Notes: generated by a model not told the origin, from the sequence alone. A stretch of DNA of 64,000 nt from Phycisphaera sp. (GCA_003712165.1 RHLH01000001.1:2577575-2641574), one strand, 5' to 3'; shown: positions 52,892 through 61,930, counted from the stretch's first letter. Program-made: numbers and translations.

Positions 52892-53562
52892 TCGCCCGGG
52901 CCAGGCGCCGGGTAAGAGCCCCCGGTCATGCGACGGAGTTCTGCTCGCAGCTCGAGCCGCATATCGTCGATCTCGCGCTCGATCCTGTCGTTAATGTCCT
53001 TGCCTAGTTCTTCGTGAGCGATGGGTTCGCCGTACATCACCATCATCCGCTTGCCGAAACCCGGGCCTTTCTTCTTACGAGGCCACGCATCGAAGACACC
53101 CTCGACCGCGACCGGTATCACCGGACACTTCGCCTTTCGGATGATGAGAGCCGCTCCCTGCCGGAAGGGCACCATCGCGCCGTCGAACGTGCGCGACCCC
53201 TCCGGGAAAATCAGAACCGCTTCGCCTTTCTTGAGACGCTCGATGATGTCGCGGATTGCCTTGATGTCGCCCTCGTTGTCTCGGATCGGCAACGCGTTGA
53301 GCCTCGAGATCAGCCCACCCAGCAGCTTTGAATCGAACAGGCTCGCTCGCGCAAGAAAGGTTAGCGGTCTCTGTCTGATCCGGCTCCCGATCAACGGCGG
53401 GTCGTAGAACGACTGGTGATTCGCGACCAGCAGGCACGCGCCGGACGTTGGAACATTGTCAGGATTCACGAATTTGGCGCGATGAAACAACCGGAACACG
53501 AGGAGCATGGAGCCTCGGCAGAAGTGGTAGAACCGGAAGCTCTTTGGACGCTCTGGTGTCAT
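52840..53562 (-). CDS. plsC: 1-acyl-glycerol-3-phosphate acyltransferase (PlsC family)
   Basis: A 240-residue acyltransferase of phospholipid synthesis. The catalytic HxxxxD is seen in NHQSFYDPPLIG, the phosphate-binding FPEGSRTFDGAMVPF and the later PVIPVAVEG block are in place, and a hydrophobic stretch near the N-terminus suits membrane attachment. It overlaps the cmk stop by 4 nt, so it is coupled to cmk. The C-terminus is glycine/proline-rich and extends into the convergent gene. Confidence 0.9.
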   Translation of the reverse strand: MTPERPKSFRFYHFCRGSMLLVFRLFHRAKFVNPDNVPTSGACLLVANHQSFYDPPLIGSRIRQRPLTFLARASLFDSKLLGGLISRLNALPIRDNEGDIKAIRDIIERLKKGEAVLIFPEGSRTFDGAMVPFRQGAALIIRKAKCPVIPVAVEGVFDAWPRKKKGPGFGKRMMVMYGEPIAHEELGKDINDRIEREIDDMRLELRAELRRMTGGSYPAPGPGDHVFGSLEADSSSSALG

Positions 53563-54308
53563 GCCTTCCGGGACGCGAGGGTCTGGCGAACGGTCTTTGC
53601 AAGGAGTGCGACGACCTCTTTGATCGAGATCGGGCTCGTATCGATACGGATCGCATCGTCGGGGCAGATCAGCGGGCCGTCCTTGCGCGTCGAGTCTCGC
53701 GAATCGCGGAGCAGGATGTCGTGCAGGAGTTCGTCCTCGCTCGGGGCGTTCATGCCCGACTCGATCATCTGCTCACGCCGACGCTTGGCGCGGACCGCCG
53801 GGTCGGCGTCGAGGTAGAACTTCACCGCCGCGTCTGGAAAGACAATCGAGCCCTGGTCGCGGCCCTCGGTCACGAGCCTCGGGTGCTGCTGGCCGATCAG
53901 ACGCTGCTTGCGGACCATGTGCTCGCGGAGTTTGCCGATTGCAGCGATCTGCGAAACGGTCTTTGTCACATCCGCTTCACGGATCCGCTGGTTGAGGGGC
54001 TCCATCCACGCGAGGATCGCGGGTGGATCGATCGTCCAATCGAAGTGCAGGTCGGCATCTACAACCTTCTCGAGCACAGCATCTACGTCGGTGAGCTCGA
54101 TGTCATGGTCGATCGCGATCGCCGCTGCGGCTCGGTACATCGCACCCGTGTCGAGAAAGTCGAGCCCGAGTTCATAGGCGAGGAGCCTGGCGACAGTGGA
54201 TTTGCCCGTGCCCGCTGGGCCGTCGAGCGTGACGACAACGGGGCCGTCAACCGGAATCCCGGTGCCGCTCGTCGGGCTGGACTTCTGGTCATCGGTCAAC
54301 GTTGCCAC
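53559..54308 (-). CDS. cmk: Cytidylate kinase
   Basis: A 249-residue kinase phosphorylating CMP and dCMP. The P-loop VVTLDGPAGTGKSTVARLLA, the FLDTGAMYRAAA motif, VTEGRDQGSIVFPDAAVKFY and RRREQMIESG are typical. The N-terminal 22 residues before the P-loop are an extra polar tail. The start is a GTG with GAGGCGAG upstream. It is followed directly by plsC, a pairing often seen in bacteria where cmk and acyltransferase genes adjoin. Confidence 0.93.
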   Translation of the reverse strand: MATLTDDQKSSPTSGTGIPVDGPVVVTLDGPAGTGKSTVARLLAYELGLDFLDTGAMYRAAAAIAIDHDIELTDVDAVLEKVVDADLHFDWTIDPPAILAWMEPLNQRIREADVTKTVSQIAAIGKLREHMVRKQRLIGQQHPRLVTEGRDQGSIVFPDAAVKFYLDADPAVRAKRRREQMIESGMNAPSEDELLHDILLRDSRDSTRKDGPLICPDDAIRIDTSPISIKEVVALLAKTVRQTLASRKA

Positions 54309-54341
54309 GCGCTTCTCGCCTCTGTGTCCGTTTCGATCAGT

Positions 54342-55358
54342 CTACTTCTTCGCGGTGGCGATACCAACCGCGTGCTCAAGTGCCCATCTGCTCAGATCGG
54401 TGCCCTTGGAGGCATCGTCGCCGCCTATGTAACGGACCGCGATCGTGCCGTCAAACCCGACGGAGGCAACCGTGTCCACAAGGGGCTGGAGCTCGTAGGG
54501 CTTGTGCGCGGGCGGATCGGGTTCTTCTTCCTCAAAGTCGTCGTCACCAGCACCCAGGACTGCGTCGAGCAGGCCCTTGAGTCCGTCGCCGCGGAAGTCA
54601 TCGTCACCCTCTTCGATCTCGACGTCGAGATCGGCCTCCGACTCCTCTGTCTTCGGCTCTTCGGTTTCGGGTTCCTTCTTTTCCTGCTTCTTGGGCGTCT
54701 GGTCCTCGTCGGGCATCTCGGGTTCGATCAGCTCGATTGTCGTCGCCGCGAGAACAGACGCGTAGGGCACGAGCTTGCGGAGGTACGACTCGGGCTCTCC
54801 CGAGATGATCGCAGACTCAAAGTCTGGGAACGTGCCCACACGGAAGCCGCCGATTTTCTTGATGAGCTCGGTCACGCGCTCGGGCTTCTCGGTCAGCCCC
54901 TTGACGGGCGAGATGAGCACGTTCATGTCGAGCTTGTCGGCGGTGTCCACGATCTGACGGAACCGGTCGACCGTGAAATCGAGGAAGTCCTCTGTGTCCT
55001 CGCTCTTGATGCTGATCGCCGCGGCGTTGCACCCGAGGATGCTCGCCGCCCGGAGGACTTTCCTGATCCGGTCCACACCCGCGTTTCCGACCTTGTCACT
55101 CTCGTGCGCCAGTTCCATGGGCTCGGGCTCGATGAGCAGAAGGCATGAGCAGCGTTCCTTGTCGGCGCGCTCGCGGAACTTCTCGAGGAAGGTCGGTGTC
55201 GCGCCGGAGAGGAGGTCCGTGGTGATGTTCAGGCCGTGCAAATCGAGTGTCTGACGCGCATAGGCGGGCAGGTCCTCGAGCGCGAGCTTGGGCTTGGCAC
55301 CCTTGCGTGAGGGCCTGAGCATCGGTGCAACGGAATCGGTGTGGAGCGTCAGGAGCAT
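54342..55358 (-). CDS. TIM-barrel sugar isomerase/epimerase-like protein with an acidic insertion
   Basis: A 338-residue protein resembling the xylose-isomerase-like TIM barrel (AP endonuclease 2 superfamily). Strand-like segments include ASILGCNAAAISIKSEDTED, DKLDMNVLISPVKGLTE and the C-terminal VGFDGTIAVRYIGGDD. The usual metal ligands cannot be traced with confidence. A low-complexity acidic insertion of about 60 residues (roughly 212-270, PKKQEKKEPETEEPKTEESE and beyond) interrupts the barrel before its last strands. It starts at an ATG and is not obviously in an operon with cmk, which follows after 33 nt. Confidence 0.65.
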   Translation of the reverse strand: MLLTLHTDSVAPMLRPSRKGAKPKLALEDLPAYARQTLDLHGLNITTDLLSGATPTFLEKFRERADKERCSCLLLIEPEPMELAHESDKVGNAGVDRIRKVLRAASILGCNAAAISIKSEDTEDFLDFTVDRFRQIVDTADKLDMNVLISPVKGLTEKPERVTELIKKIGGFRVGTFPDFESAIISGEPESYLRKLVPYASVLAATTIELIEPEMPDEDQTPKKQEKKEPETEEPKTEESEADLDVEIEEGDDDFRGDGLKGLLDAVLGAGDDDFEEEEPDPPAHKPYELQPLVDTVASVGFDGTIAVRYIGGDDASKGTDLSRWALEHAVGIATAKK

Positions 55359-55428
55359 AAGTTAGGGCAGCGTATGACCAGTTCGGGCTTCGGGCCAGCC
55401 AGAGGGTCATGTGTGTGTACTTGCTGGG

Positions 55429-55457
55429 CTGACGCCGAGTGCGGTCCCCGCTAGGAT
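55429..55457 (+). promoter_or_regulatory. Promoter of gcvH
   Basis: CTGACG (55429-55434), a 17-nt spacer and TAGGAT (55452-55457) give a leader of about 60 nt before gcvH. Confidence 0.6.
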
Positions 55458-55522
55458 GGCCCAAGCCCGAGCCCACAAGAATCCAGCCGAGATTCGGCCT
55501 TCACAGATACGGAGCAAGACCC

Positions 55523-55903
55523 ATGGCAGTCCCAGCCGACCGACGCTACGCCGAGACCCACGAGTGGCACATGAAAGAGGGCGACCTCGTCGTCGTGGGC
55601 CTGACACAGTTCGCAGTCGATCAGCTGACCGACATCACGTTCGCCGAGATGCAGGGCGAGGGCACAACGATCGAAGCCGGCGGCGAGATCGGCGAGGTCG
55701 AATCGGTCAAGACATCGAGCGATGTCTACTCGGGCGTCTCGGGCGAGATCGTCGAGGTCAACGAAGCACTCGCCGATGACCCGAGCGTGCTCAACACCGA
55801 CCCCTTCGGCGAGGGCTGGCTTGTGAAAATCCGTCCGTCCAATCCCGACGAATTCGAGGGGCTGATGGACGCCGGTACCTACGACGAGAAGAACCCGAGC
55901 TGA
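55523..55903 (+). CDS. gcvH: Glycine cleavage system H protein
   Basis: A 126-residue lipoyl carrier of the glycine cleavage system. The lipoylated lysine is visible in GEVESVKTSSDVYSGVSGEI, preceded by GLTQFAVDQLTDITFAEM, and the C-terminus GEGWLVKIRPSNPDEFEGLM matches the family. CGGAG stands about 8 nt before the ATG. The gcvT and gcvP genes are not adjacent; an ABC transporter pair follows after about 40 nt and may be cotranscribed. Confidence 0.94.
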   Translation: MAVPADRRYAETHEWHMKEGDLVVVGLTQFAVDQLTDITFAEMQGEGTTIEAGGEIGEVESVKTSSDVYSGVSGEIVEVNEALADDPSVLNTDPFGEGWLVKIRPSNPDEFEGLMDAGTYDEKNPS

Positions 55904-55943
55904 GACCCGTGAAACCAACCCGGCGCAACCAAGAACAACCGGC

Positions 55944-56678
55944 ATGATCCGCTGCGCCGGGGTGACCAAGTCGTACGACCTGGGCGATCGGGCCGTCCAG
56001 GCGCTTCGGGGCGTTGATCTGATGATCGCCGATCCGGGCTTCTACGCCATCATGGGCCGATCGGGCTCGGGCAAGAGCACGCTGCTGCATCTGCTGTGCG
56101 CACTGGACCGACCGGACGAGGGTGAGATCGAGATCGCCGGCAAACCGATCCACAGGCTCGGCGAGCGCGAAGCCACCGAGTTTCGCGGCAAGGAGATCGG
56201 GATCGTCTTCCAACAGTTCAACCTCATCTCAACACTCACTGCGCTTGAGAATGTGACTCTGCCCGGTGATTTGCAGGGCCGAGATTCGGGCGAGCTGAAT
56301 AAGAGAGCAGAAGAGCTGCTCGATCGGCTGGGACTCGCCGACCGGATGGATCATCTGCCACAGGCGCTCTCGGGCGGCGAGCAGCAGCGGGTCGCGATCG
56401 CGCGTTCGCTGCTTTTCAAGCCACCGGTCCTGTTCGCTGACGAGCCGACGGGAAATCTCGATTCGGGCTCGGCTGAGAAACTCTGGTCGCTGCTTGGCGA
56501 TATCTCACGCGAGGAAGAGACAACGGTAGTGATGGTGACGCACGAGGCGACAGCCGCGGCTCACTGCCAGAAGGTGTTCGTGCTCGCCGACGGACGCGTC
56601 ACGGGTGAATTCGATGTGGAGGGTGCCGATGGGCTCGGCGTCGCGGCTCGCTATTCGGAGCTTACAGGCCAGGCGTAG
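55944..56678 (+). CDS. ABC transporter ATP-binding protein (LolD/MacB type)
   Basis: A 244-residue ATPase. Walker A is IMGRSGSGKSTLLHLL, the Q-loop VFQQFNLISTLTAL, the signature LSGGEQQRVAIAR, Walker B VLFADEPTGNLDSGS and the H-loop MVTHEATAAA. The YxxFNL-like Q-loop and spacing fit the MacB/LolD/FtsE group, which works with FtsX-type permeases in lipoprotein release, efflux or envelope tasks. The last 50 nt overlap the permease gene in another frame, so the two are coupled. Confidence 0.92.
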   Translation: MIRCAGVTKSYDLGDRAVQALRGVDLMIADPGFYAIMGRSGSGKSTLLHLLCALDRPDEGEIEIAGKPIHRLGEREATEFRGKEIGIVFQQFNLISTLTALENVTLPGDLQGRDSGELNKRAEELLDRLGLADRMDHLPQALSGGEQQRVAIARSLLFKPPVLFADEPTGNLDSGSAEKLWSLLGDISREEETTVVMVTHEATAAAHCQKVFVLADGRVTGEFDVEGADGLGVAARYSELTGQA

Positions 56679-59388
56679 GCGTACTTCGCTGCTCGTCCTC
56701 GCCGTGGCTTTGTCGTCGCTGCTCATCGCAGCCGTGGCGACCGCGATGACGTCGATCCAGGGATCTCTCGTGCAGCGGATCGCCACGACGATCGGGCAGT
56801 CGGACGTCGTCGTCAAGCCGCGCGGCACGGGGCAGTCGATCAGCGAGGCGTGGATCGACGAAGCCAAGACCTGGCCAGGCGTCGAGATCGTCGCGGGCCG
56901 ATCTGAGGCACCGCTCTCGCTTCGCGCAAACGTTGATCTTTACCGGCCTCTCGGTGATGACCCGGACACTTACGAGTTCGTGCGCACGCAGACGAAGGTC
57001 AACGCAATGGGCAACGGGTTCGAGGTCGAAGCCGTGGAGCGGATCCGACCTCTCCCGATCGTCGAGGGCAGGCTTCCAGAAACCTCGAATGAAATCGCGA
57101 TCGATACGCTGCTCGCCGACCGACTTGCCGGACGCGAGGGTGATTCGGGCGCTATGGGCGGCGCGATCGCGATGCAAAACATCCTGGTGTCCAAAAACGA
57201 GAAGCTTGATGCGCCCAAGGCGGCAAAGTCCGAGGCCGATCTCCACAACGAGAAGGTTGAGATCAAGGTCGGTGATTCGATCGAGCAGGTTTCGGGTCTG
57301 ATCCGTCAGCGGACCAAGGTGCTAACGGTCGTCGGGATCGTCGAGCCCCCGCCGCTGGGGGGCAGGCCCCAGGCGTATATGACACGTGAAGCGCTCGCGG
57401 ATCTCGCCGGCGAGCCGGGACGAGTAACCGCGGTCGAGATCCTGCTGGCAGAGGGTGTGGACGCAGATCAGTTTGTCGCCGAGCGCAAGGCGGCGTTGTC
57501 CGAGGACGCCGCGAGTCGAGCGATCATCCAGACAACCGCAAAGATCACGTCCAACCTCAACAAGAACATGCGCTCGAGCCGGATCGGGATGATCCTGGCG
57601 TCCGCGATCTCGTTCCTGTCGGCGTCGTTCATCATCATGACCGGGCTGACGGTCGATGTCGCCGAGCGTCAGCGCGAACTGGCGGTCCTGCGCTGCATCG
57701 GCGGCCACCGGAATCAACTCGCCAAGAGCCAGATCCTGTGCGGCCTGATCATCGGGGGCGTCGGCGCTGTGCTCGGCACGCCCATCGGAATCGCGATGTG
57801 CGCGCTGCTCATGTACATCCTGCGTGACCAGCTGCGTTCTGGAATCGTCATCACGTGGTGGCCGGTCTTGCTCGCGGGCACCGGCGCGATCCTCGCGGGG
57901 CTCATCGGTGCGCTCTGGCCCGCGTGGAAGGCGTCGAGCGTGAGCCCACTACGGGCACTGAGCCCGAGAGCGACCGCTGTGCGCACAAAGTCGATCGCGC
58001 TCGTGGGTGTTGTCGGTCTTGCGGGCGTGCTTATCCAGATCGCAACCGTCGCGCTGCCGACCGACGGCGATGTCGCGTTCTACGCGTACATCCTGTTCGG
58101 GCTCCCCGCGATGTTCATCGGGTACTTCCTGCTCGGTGTGCCCTTCGTCGTAATCGGTTCCAGGCTGCTCGGGCCTGTGCTGACGAGACTCCTCGGGCTG
58201 CCACCGAAGATGCTCGAACGCACGATCGCTCAGACCCCCTACCGCTTCGGGTTCACCGCCGGCGCGATGATGGGCGGACTCGCGATCATGATCTCGATCT
58301 GGACGCAGGGCGGCTCGGTCATGCGCGATTGGCTGGGCAACCTCAAGTTCCCCGACGCGTTCGTCAGCGGGCTGGCGCTCTCGCCAGAGGCGCAGCAGAC
58401 ACTCGACGATCTGCCATTCGTCACGGGCACATGTGCGATCACGCTGCATCCCGTCAAGACCGACTCGTTCGGGATCGAGGGGATGACGACGTACACCTCC
58501 ACGTTCGTCGGCTTCGAACCGGAGATCTTCTTCGACCTCGCTGAGCTTCAGTTCATCGAGGGCGACGAAGAAACTGCCAAACGCAGATTGCTCGAGGGCG
58601 GCGCGATCATGGTCGCCCGCGAGTTCCAGACGGCCAAGGGGCTCGGGGTGGGCGACACGTTCGTGTGCACCGAGAACGAGACAGAGCACGAGTTCGAGAT
58701 CGTCGCGGTCGTGACGAGCCCGGGGCTCGAGATCGTCAGCAAGTTCTTCAACATCGGCGAGGAATACGCACAACAGGCGCTGCATGCGGTCTTCGGGACG
58801 CGGCAAGACATGATCGACCGGTTCGGCAAGGAATCGATCAGCCTCATCCAGATCGAGATCGACCAGGATTTCGATGACGCCGAGGCGGTGCAGATCATCC
58901 GCGAAAAGATGTTCCCCTACGGCATTCTCGACGCGGGCAGCGGGCGATCGATCAAGCAGCAGCTCAAATACGTGTTGGGCGGCGCTATCGGCGCTTCAAC
59001 CATCGTCGGCGTCTGCGCGATGATCGTCGCGTGCTTCGGGGTTGCCAACCTCATCGCGGCCGGGATCGAAGCGAGGCGCTTCGAGCTCGGAGTTCTTCGC
59101 AGCGTCGGCGCTCAGAAGAGTCTCCTGCTCCGGATGGTGATCGGCGAGGCCCTCGTCATCGCATTCGCGGCGTGCGTTCTGGGCTCGGTGCTCGGATTCC
59201 AAGGGGCATGGGCGGGTCGGCGTATGAACGCGCTGATCATCGGGCTCGAGATGAAGGCCCACTTCCCGGTTCTCGGGACGGGGTTGGGCTGGGTGCTGGT
59301 GACGATCATCACGATCGGAGCCGCCCTGCCCGCGGGATATTTTATCATGAAGACAAGCCCGAGAGCCCTCCTGCAAACAAAGGGCTGA
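56629..59388 (+). CDS. FtsX-family ABC permease (MacB/LolCE-like, large)
   Basis: A 919-residue membrane protein, start at ATG 56629 with GGAGG 6 nt upstream. One N-terminal helix is followed by a long periplasmic domain. Then come two FtsX units: first near 320-460 (SFIIMTGLTVDVAERQRELA, then IAMCALLMYILRD), second near 790-910 (GVCAMIVACFGVANLIAAGI, then GWVLVTIITIGAALPAGYFI). About eight to ten helices are present in total. This twin-unit layout resembles the LolE-type or YbbP-type permeases; the substrate is not predictable. It is encoded directly after its ATPase and ends before a convergent gene. Confidence 0.9.
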   Translation: MGSASRLAIRSLQARRRRTSLLVLAVALSSLLIAAVATAMTSIQGSLVQRIATTIGQSDVVVKPRGTGQSISEAWIDEAKTWPGVEIVAGRSEAPLSLRANVDLYRPLGDDPDTYEFVRTQTKVNAMGNGFEVEAVERIRPLPIVEGRLPETSNEIAIDTLLADRLAGREGDSGAMGGAIAMQNILVSKNEKLDAPKAAKSEADLHNEKVEIKVGDSIEQVSGLIRQRTKVLTVVGIVEPPPLGGRPQAYMTREALADLAGEPGRVTAVEILLAEGVDADQFVAERKAALSEDAASRAIIQTTAKITSNLNKNMRSSRIGMILASAISFLSASFIIMTGLTVDVAERQRELAVLRCIGGHRNQLAKSQILCGLIIGGVGAVLGTPIGIAMCALLMYILRDQLRSGIVITWWPVLLAGTGAILAGLIGALWPAWKASSVSPLRALSPRATAVRTKSIALVGVVGLAGVLIQIATVALPTDGDVAFYAYILFGLPAMFIGYFLLGVPFVVIGSRLLGPVLTRLLGLPPKMLERTIAQTPYRFGFTAGAMMGGLAIMISIWTQGGSVMRDWLGNLKFPDAFVSGLALSPEAQQTLDDLPFVTGTCAITLHPVKTDSFGIEGMTTYTSTFVGFEPEIFFDLAELQFIEGDEETAKRRLLEGGAIMVAREFQTAKGLGVGDTFVCTENETEHEFEIVAVVTSPGLEIVSKFFNIGEEYAQQALHAVFGTRQDMIDRFGKESISLIQIEIDQDFDDAEAVQIIREKMFPYGILDAGSGRSIKQQLKYVLGGAIGASTIVGVCAMIVACFGVANLIAAGIEARRFELGVLRSVGAQKSLLLRMVIGEALVIAFAACVLGSVLGFQGAWAGRRMNALIIGLEMKAHFPVLGTGLGWVLVTIITIGAALPAGYFIMKTSPRALLQTKG

Positions 59389-59401
59389 AGCAAAGAGCAG
59401 A

Positions 59402-59992
59402 TCAGCCTTCCAGACTCTGCAGCGCTCTGCGCTCGTTCTTGAGGGCCTTGCCGATCAGTACCGCGATACCGAGAAACATCAGCAGCAGGCCCGCGCCGGC
59501 GCCGTACTGCGTCGCGGGAAGCACAGTCGTGACCCAAGCACGAACACTCGGCGCGACGCGGTACACCTGGTCGTGCGCGAAGGAACCAGAGACCTCGACC
59601 GAGATCTCGCCGTGCTCTGGTGGGTCGAACGCGAGGATCGCGCGTCGGCTCTTCTCGAAACCAGGCATGAGGCTCTGGCGCACCATCCACACGAGTTCGC
59701 GTGTCTCGATCGTTTCGCCAGTCCGACGGTTGGTGATGACAACCAGAAGATCCTCGGGCGGGTCGAGCAAAGGCCTGTTCTCAGTGATGTGCGGCCCCGC
59801 CAGCTCGCGCCACACGGCATGTTCTCGGGTGGGGTCCACGTTGAGATCGATTGAAGCGGGCACGGTCACGCCGTGACCGGCGGCCATGATGTTGGTCCAG
59901 GACCACCACATCCCGCCGCCCGATGCGACGATCACGATCAGGCCGATCGCGATCATGATCACCGCCATCACTGTGAGCCTCTTCACTTTCAT
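59402..59992 (-). CDS. Membrane protein with a strand-rich outer domain, unknown
   Basis: About 196 residues. An N-terminal helix (MAVIMIAIGLIVIVASGGGM) and a C-terminal helix (GAGAGLLLMFLGIAVLIGKA) flank an outer domain of about 120 residues with beta-strand character (EISVEVSGSFAHDQVYRVAP). The C-terminal cytoplasmic tail is charged. The ATG at 59992 has TACCAT (60002-60007) 9 nt upstream and no clear Shine-Dalgarno. I do not recognise the family. It is 30 nt from the ArsR gene on the same strand and may be the last gene of that operon. Confidence 0.6.
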   Translation of the reverse strand: MKVKRLTVMAVIMIAIGLIVIVASGGGMWWSWTNIMAAGHGVTVPASIDLNVDPTREHAVWRELAGPHITENRPLLDPPEDLLVVITNRRTGETIETRELVWMVRQSLMPGFEKSRRAILAFDPPEHGEISVEVSGSFAHDQVYRVAPSVRAWVTTVLPATQYGAGAGLLLMFLGIAVLIGKALKNERRALQSLEG

Positions 59993-60022
59993 GCGGTTCG
60001 CATGGTACCTCAATCGCTGAAA

Positions 60023-60814
60023 TCAGGACTCGACGAGCTTCTTGAGCTTCTGGAGGCCGTCCTGCCAACCTTCCTCGAAGCCATCGGGCAGGTCGTCCTC
60101 GAACTCGCCTGACATCCGGTGGTCGACCTTGACCGTGGTGACGCCGTTGTCTTCTTCGAAGGTGATGGTCATGTTGATGATCATCGCCGAGGGCATGGTG
60201 CAATCACCCCGCATGCGGATGGACTTGTTTGGTTTGATCATCGTGATCTGCGCGAGCGCGTTGAAGCCGCCGTCTGGGAGCTCCATGTAGAAATGCCCGC
60301 CCAGCTCGCGCTGGCAGCGCGAAGGCCTGTTCTCCTGGTCACCCTCTTTCTCGAAGAACCACCGGTGCGTGTCCTCGAACCATGCGTCGAACACGGTTTC
60401 CTTGCTGGCCTTGATGTCGATCTGGGTTTTGACGATCGCTATGCGCGCTGGCTGATCTGAGATTTTGGCTGACATGGTTTGTTCCCTTTGCTCGGCGAGC
60501 CGCTTGAGTGAGAGCAGCGAACCCGCCCATGTGTCTTCGTACTTGCTGACCCACCGCTCATAGATCTGCCTGAGCGGCACAGCATTCAGGTGGTTGAACC
60601 GCTGCCGGCCCCGGCGCGAAACCGTGAGCAGCCCCGCGTCCTCCAGCACACCCAGGTGCTTCATCACGCCGAAGCGAGAGAGCTCGGGAACGGCCTCGAC
60701 GAGCTGACCCGTGGTCTTCGGGCCCGCGCGGAGCTGATCGAGCAGGTCGCGCCGCGTGGGGTCCGCAAGCGCGCGCCACACCTGATCCAACGGGTTGGAC
60801 TGAGCATCATCCAT
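60023..60814 (-). CDS. ArsR-type regulator fused to an SRPBCC (AHSA1-like) domain
   Basis: A 263-residue fusion. Residues 1-85 are an ArsR winged helix (LDQVWRALADPTRRDLLDQL; LSRFGVMKHLGVLEDAGLLT) with the DNA-reading helix. After a helical linker, residues about 125-262 form an AHSA1/SRPBCC domain (IDIKASKETVFDAWFEDTHR, then DGFEEGWQDGLQKLKKLVES), which binds hydrophobic ligands. Metal-binding ArsR cysteines are absent, so it is probably a ligand-sensing repressor. It is the third gene after an SRPBCC gene and a DinB gene; a perfect palindrome before the first gene is the likely operator. Confidence 0.88.
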   Translation of the reverse strand: MDDAQSNPLDQVWRALADPTRRDLLDQLRAGPKTTGQLVEAVPELSRFGVMKHLGVLEDAGLLTVSRRGRQRFNHLNAVPLRQIYERWVSKYEDTWAGSLLSLKRLAEQREQTMSAKISDQPARIAIVKTQIDIKASKETVFDAWFEDTHRWFFEKEGDQENRPSRCQRELGGHFYMELPDGGFNALAQITMIKPNKSIRMRGDCTMPSAMIINMTITFEEDNGVTTVKVDHRMSGEFEDDLPDGFEEGWQDGLQKLKKLVES

Positions 60815-60852
60815 GATTCAAACTGACAGAAAGACCGATCCGATCGGCCTGT

Positions 60853-61362
60853 TTAGAAAAGCGGAGGCATACCGGTCGAGCGACGCGAGGCGCTGACCTG
60901 TGCCGCGTGGAATCCGTCGTGGAACGAGAGCGAAGCGCCGAGCTGCGCGTACGTGCTCGCGAACTGCGCGAGGTCGCCCTCGATCGGGCGCATCAATTCC
61001 TCGTCAGACATCGAGCCGAGCCAGGCCTCGAGCTTTTCTCGACGCTCGTTCATCGCGGCTTCGAGTTCCTTGCGTGACGGGTACGCCCCGGCATCAGACT
61101 GCGGCTTCGAGTTCATGCCGAAGAGACCTTCCCACGACTCGGGAAGCCCGCCCGCGTCACCCGCGAGAGCCTTGAGAAAGTAGTCGTCTGTCGAGGCGAG
61201 ATGCCCCACCACCCAGGCGGCGTGATTGGCGTCCTTGTACGCCTGCGTGAGGTACACGTCGTCGGGCGTTTTCTCAAGCATCATGTGGACGAAGCCGCGC
61301 CCGAAGCGGAGTGAATCGAGGGTGACCTTGCGGAGATCTGTTTCAGTTGCTGCGTTCGACAT
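60853..61362 (-). CDS. DinB/YfiT-like four-helix protein
   Basis: A 169-residue DinB-superfamily protein. The metal-binding histidine pattern is visible: AAWVVGHLASTDDYFLKAL in the middle, and SLSFHDGFHAAQVSASRRST at the C-terminus. Members include thiol-dependent transferases and damage-inducible proteins of unknown reaction. It overlaps the preceding SRPBCC gene by 20 nt, so it belongs to the same operon with the ArsR fusion. Confidence 0.85.
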   Translation of the reverse strand: MSNAATETDLRKVTLDSLRFGRGFVHMMLEKTPDDVYLTQAYKDANHAAWVVGHLASTDDYFLKALAGDAGGLPESWEGLFGMNSKPQSDAGAYPSRKELEAAMNERREKLEAWLGSMSDEELMRPIEGDLAQFASTYAQLGASLSFHDGFHAAQVSASRRSTGMPPLF

Positions 61363-61777
61363 GTTCTTTCAATCCTTTCTCGAGTACCTGGCGCCATCCC
61401 ATCTCGGCGTTCTGCCCCATCTCGTTTGAGATGGAGCCCGTGGCTTGGTGGGTGAACTCCAGCTTGGTTTCGTTTGTGCCCGACTCATGGAATCTGAACC
61501 GAATCAAGCTGTAACTCGGTTCGATATTGGCAAAGGGTCCGACCATCTCGATGAGACCGGGCTTGAGGACGCTGATGTGCGCCCAGAGGTGGCCCTGCCC
61601 CTCACCGAGGTCGCGGAAGACGCGCCCTCCCACGTGCGGCTCGATCCTGAGGCTCATGAGCTCGTTGTTCTGGGGACTCACCATCCACTGGCCTATGTCC
61701 TCAAGGACGGCCCGCTGCACCGCGGCGGGCGAAGCCCCGATCGTGATCTCAAGGCTGCAATCGAAATCGAGTGGCAT
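61343..61777 (-). CDS. SRPBCC/AHSA1-like protein
   Basis: A 144-residue ligand-binding-type domain: CSLEITIGASPAAVQRAVLE at the start, SYSLIRFRFHESGTNETKLE in the middle and EMGWRQVLEKGLKEHVERS at the end, matching the AHSA1/START-like fold. ATG 61777 is chosen because AGGAGG lies 5-6 nt upstream; a longer frame crosses the operator region. It is the first gene of the operon controlled by the palindrome at 61805-61828. Confidence 0.83.
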   Translation of the reverse strand: MPLDFDCSLEITIGASPAAVQRAVLEDIGQWMVSPQNNELMSLRIEPHVGGRVFRDLGEGQGHLWAHISVLKPGLIEMVGPFANIEPSYSLIRFRFHESGTNETKLEFTHQATGSISNEMGQNAEMGWRQVLEKGLKEHVERSN

Positions 61778-61804
61778 CCGGTCCTCCTTTGTCAATTGGG
61801 CTTG

Positions 61805-61840
61805 ATATGTGACTATATGGTCACATATTCTGTTTAGCAA
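61805..61840 (-). promoter_or_regulatory. Operator/promoter of the SRPBCC-DinB-ArsR operon
   Basis: A 24-bp dyad with perfect 9-bp arms ATATGTGAC (61805-61813) and GTCACATAT (61820-61828), spacer TATATG. On the minus strand the promoter reads TTGCTA (61835-61840), 17-nt spacer, TATAGT (61812-61817). The dyad covers the -10, so a repressor bound there would block transcription. The ArsR product of the operon is the natural candidate. Confidence 0.82.
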
Positions 61841-61930
61841 CCCTCAATCGACAATTTTTGCCACAATCACGCCGTGTCATGCATGATCAAAGCAGGTCTG
61901 CAACCTAACATAGTACGGACGAACGAGCCA

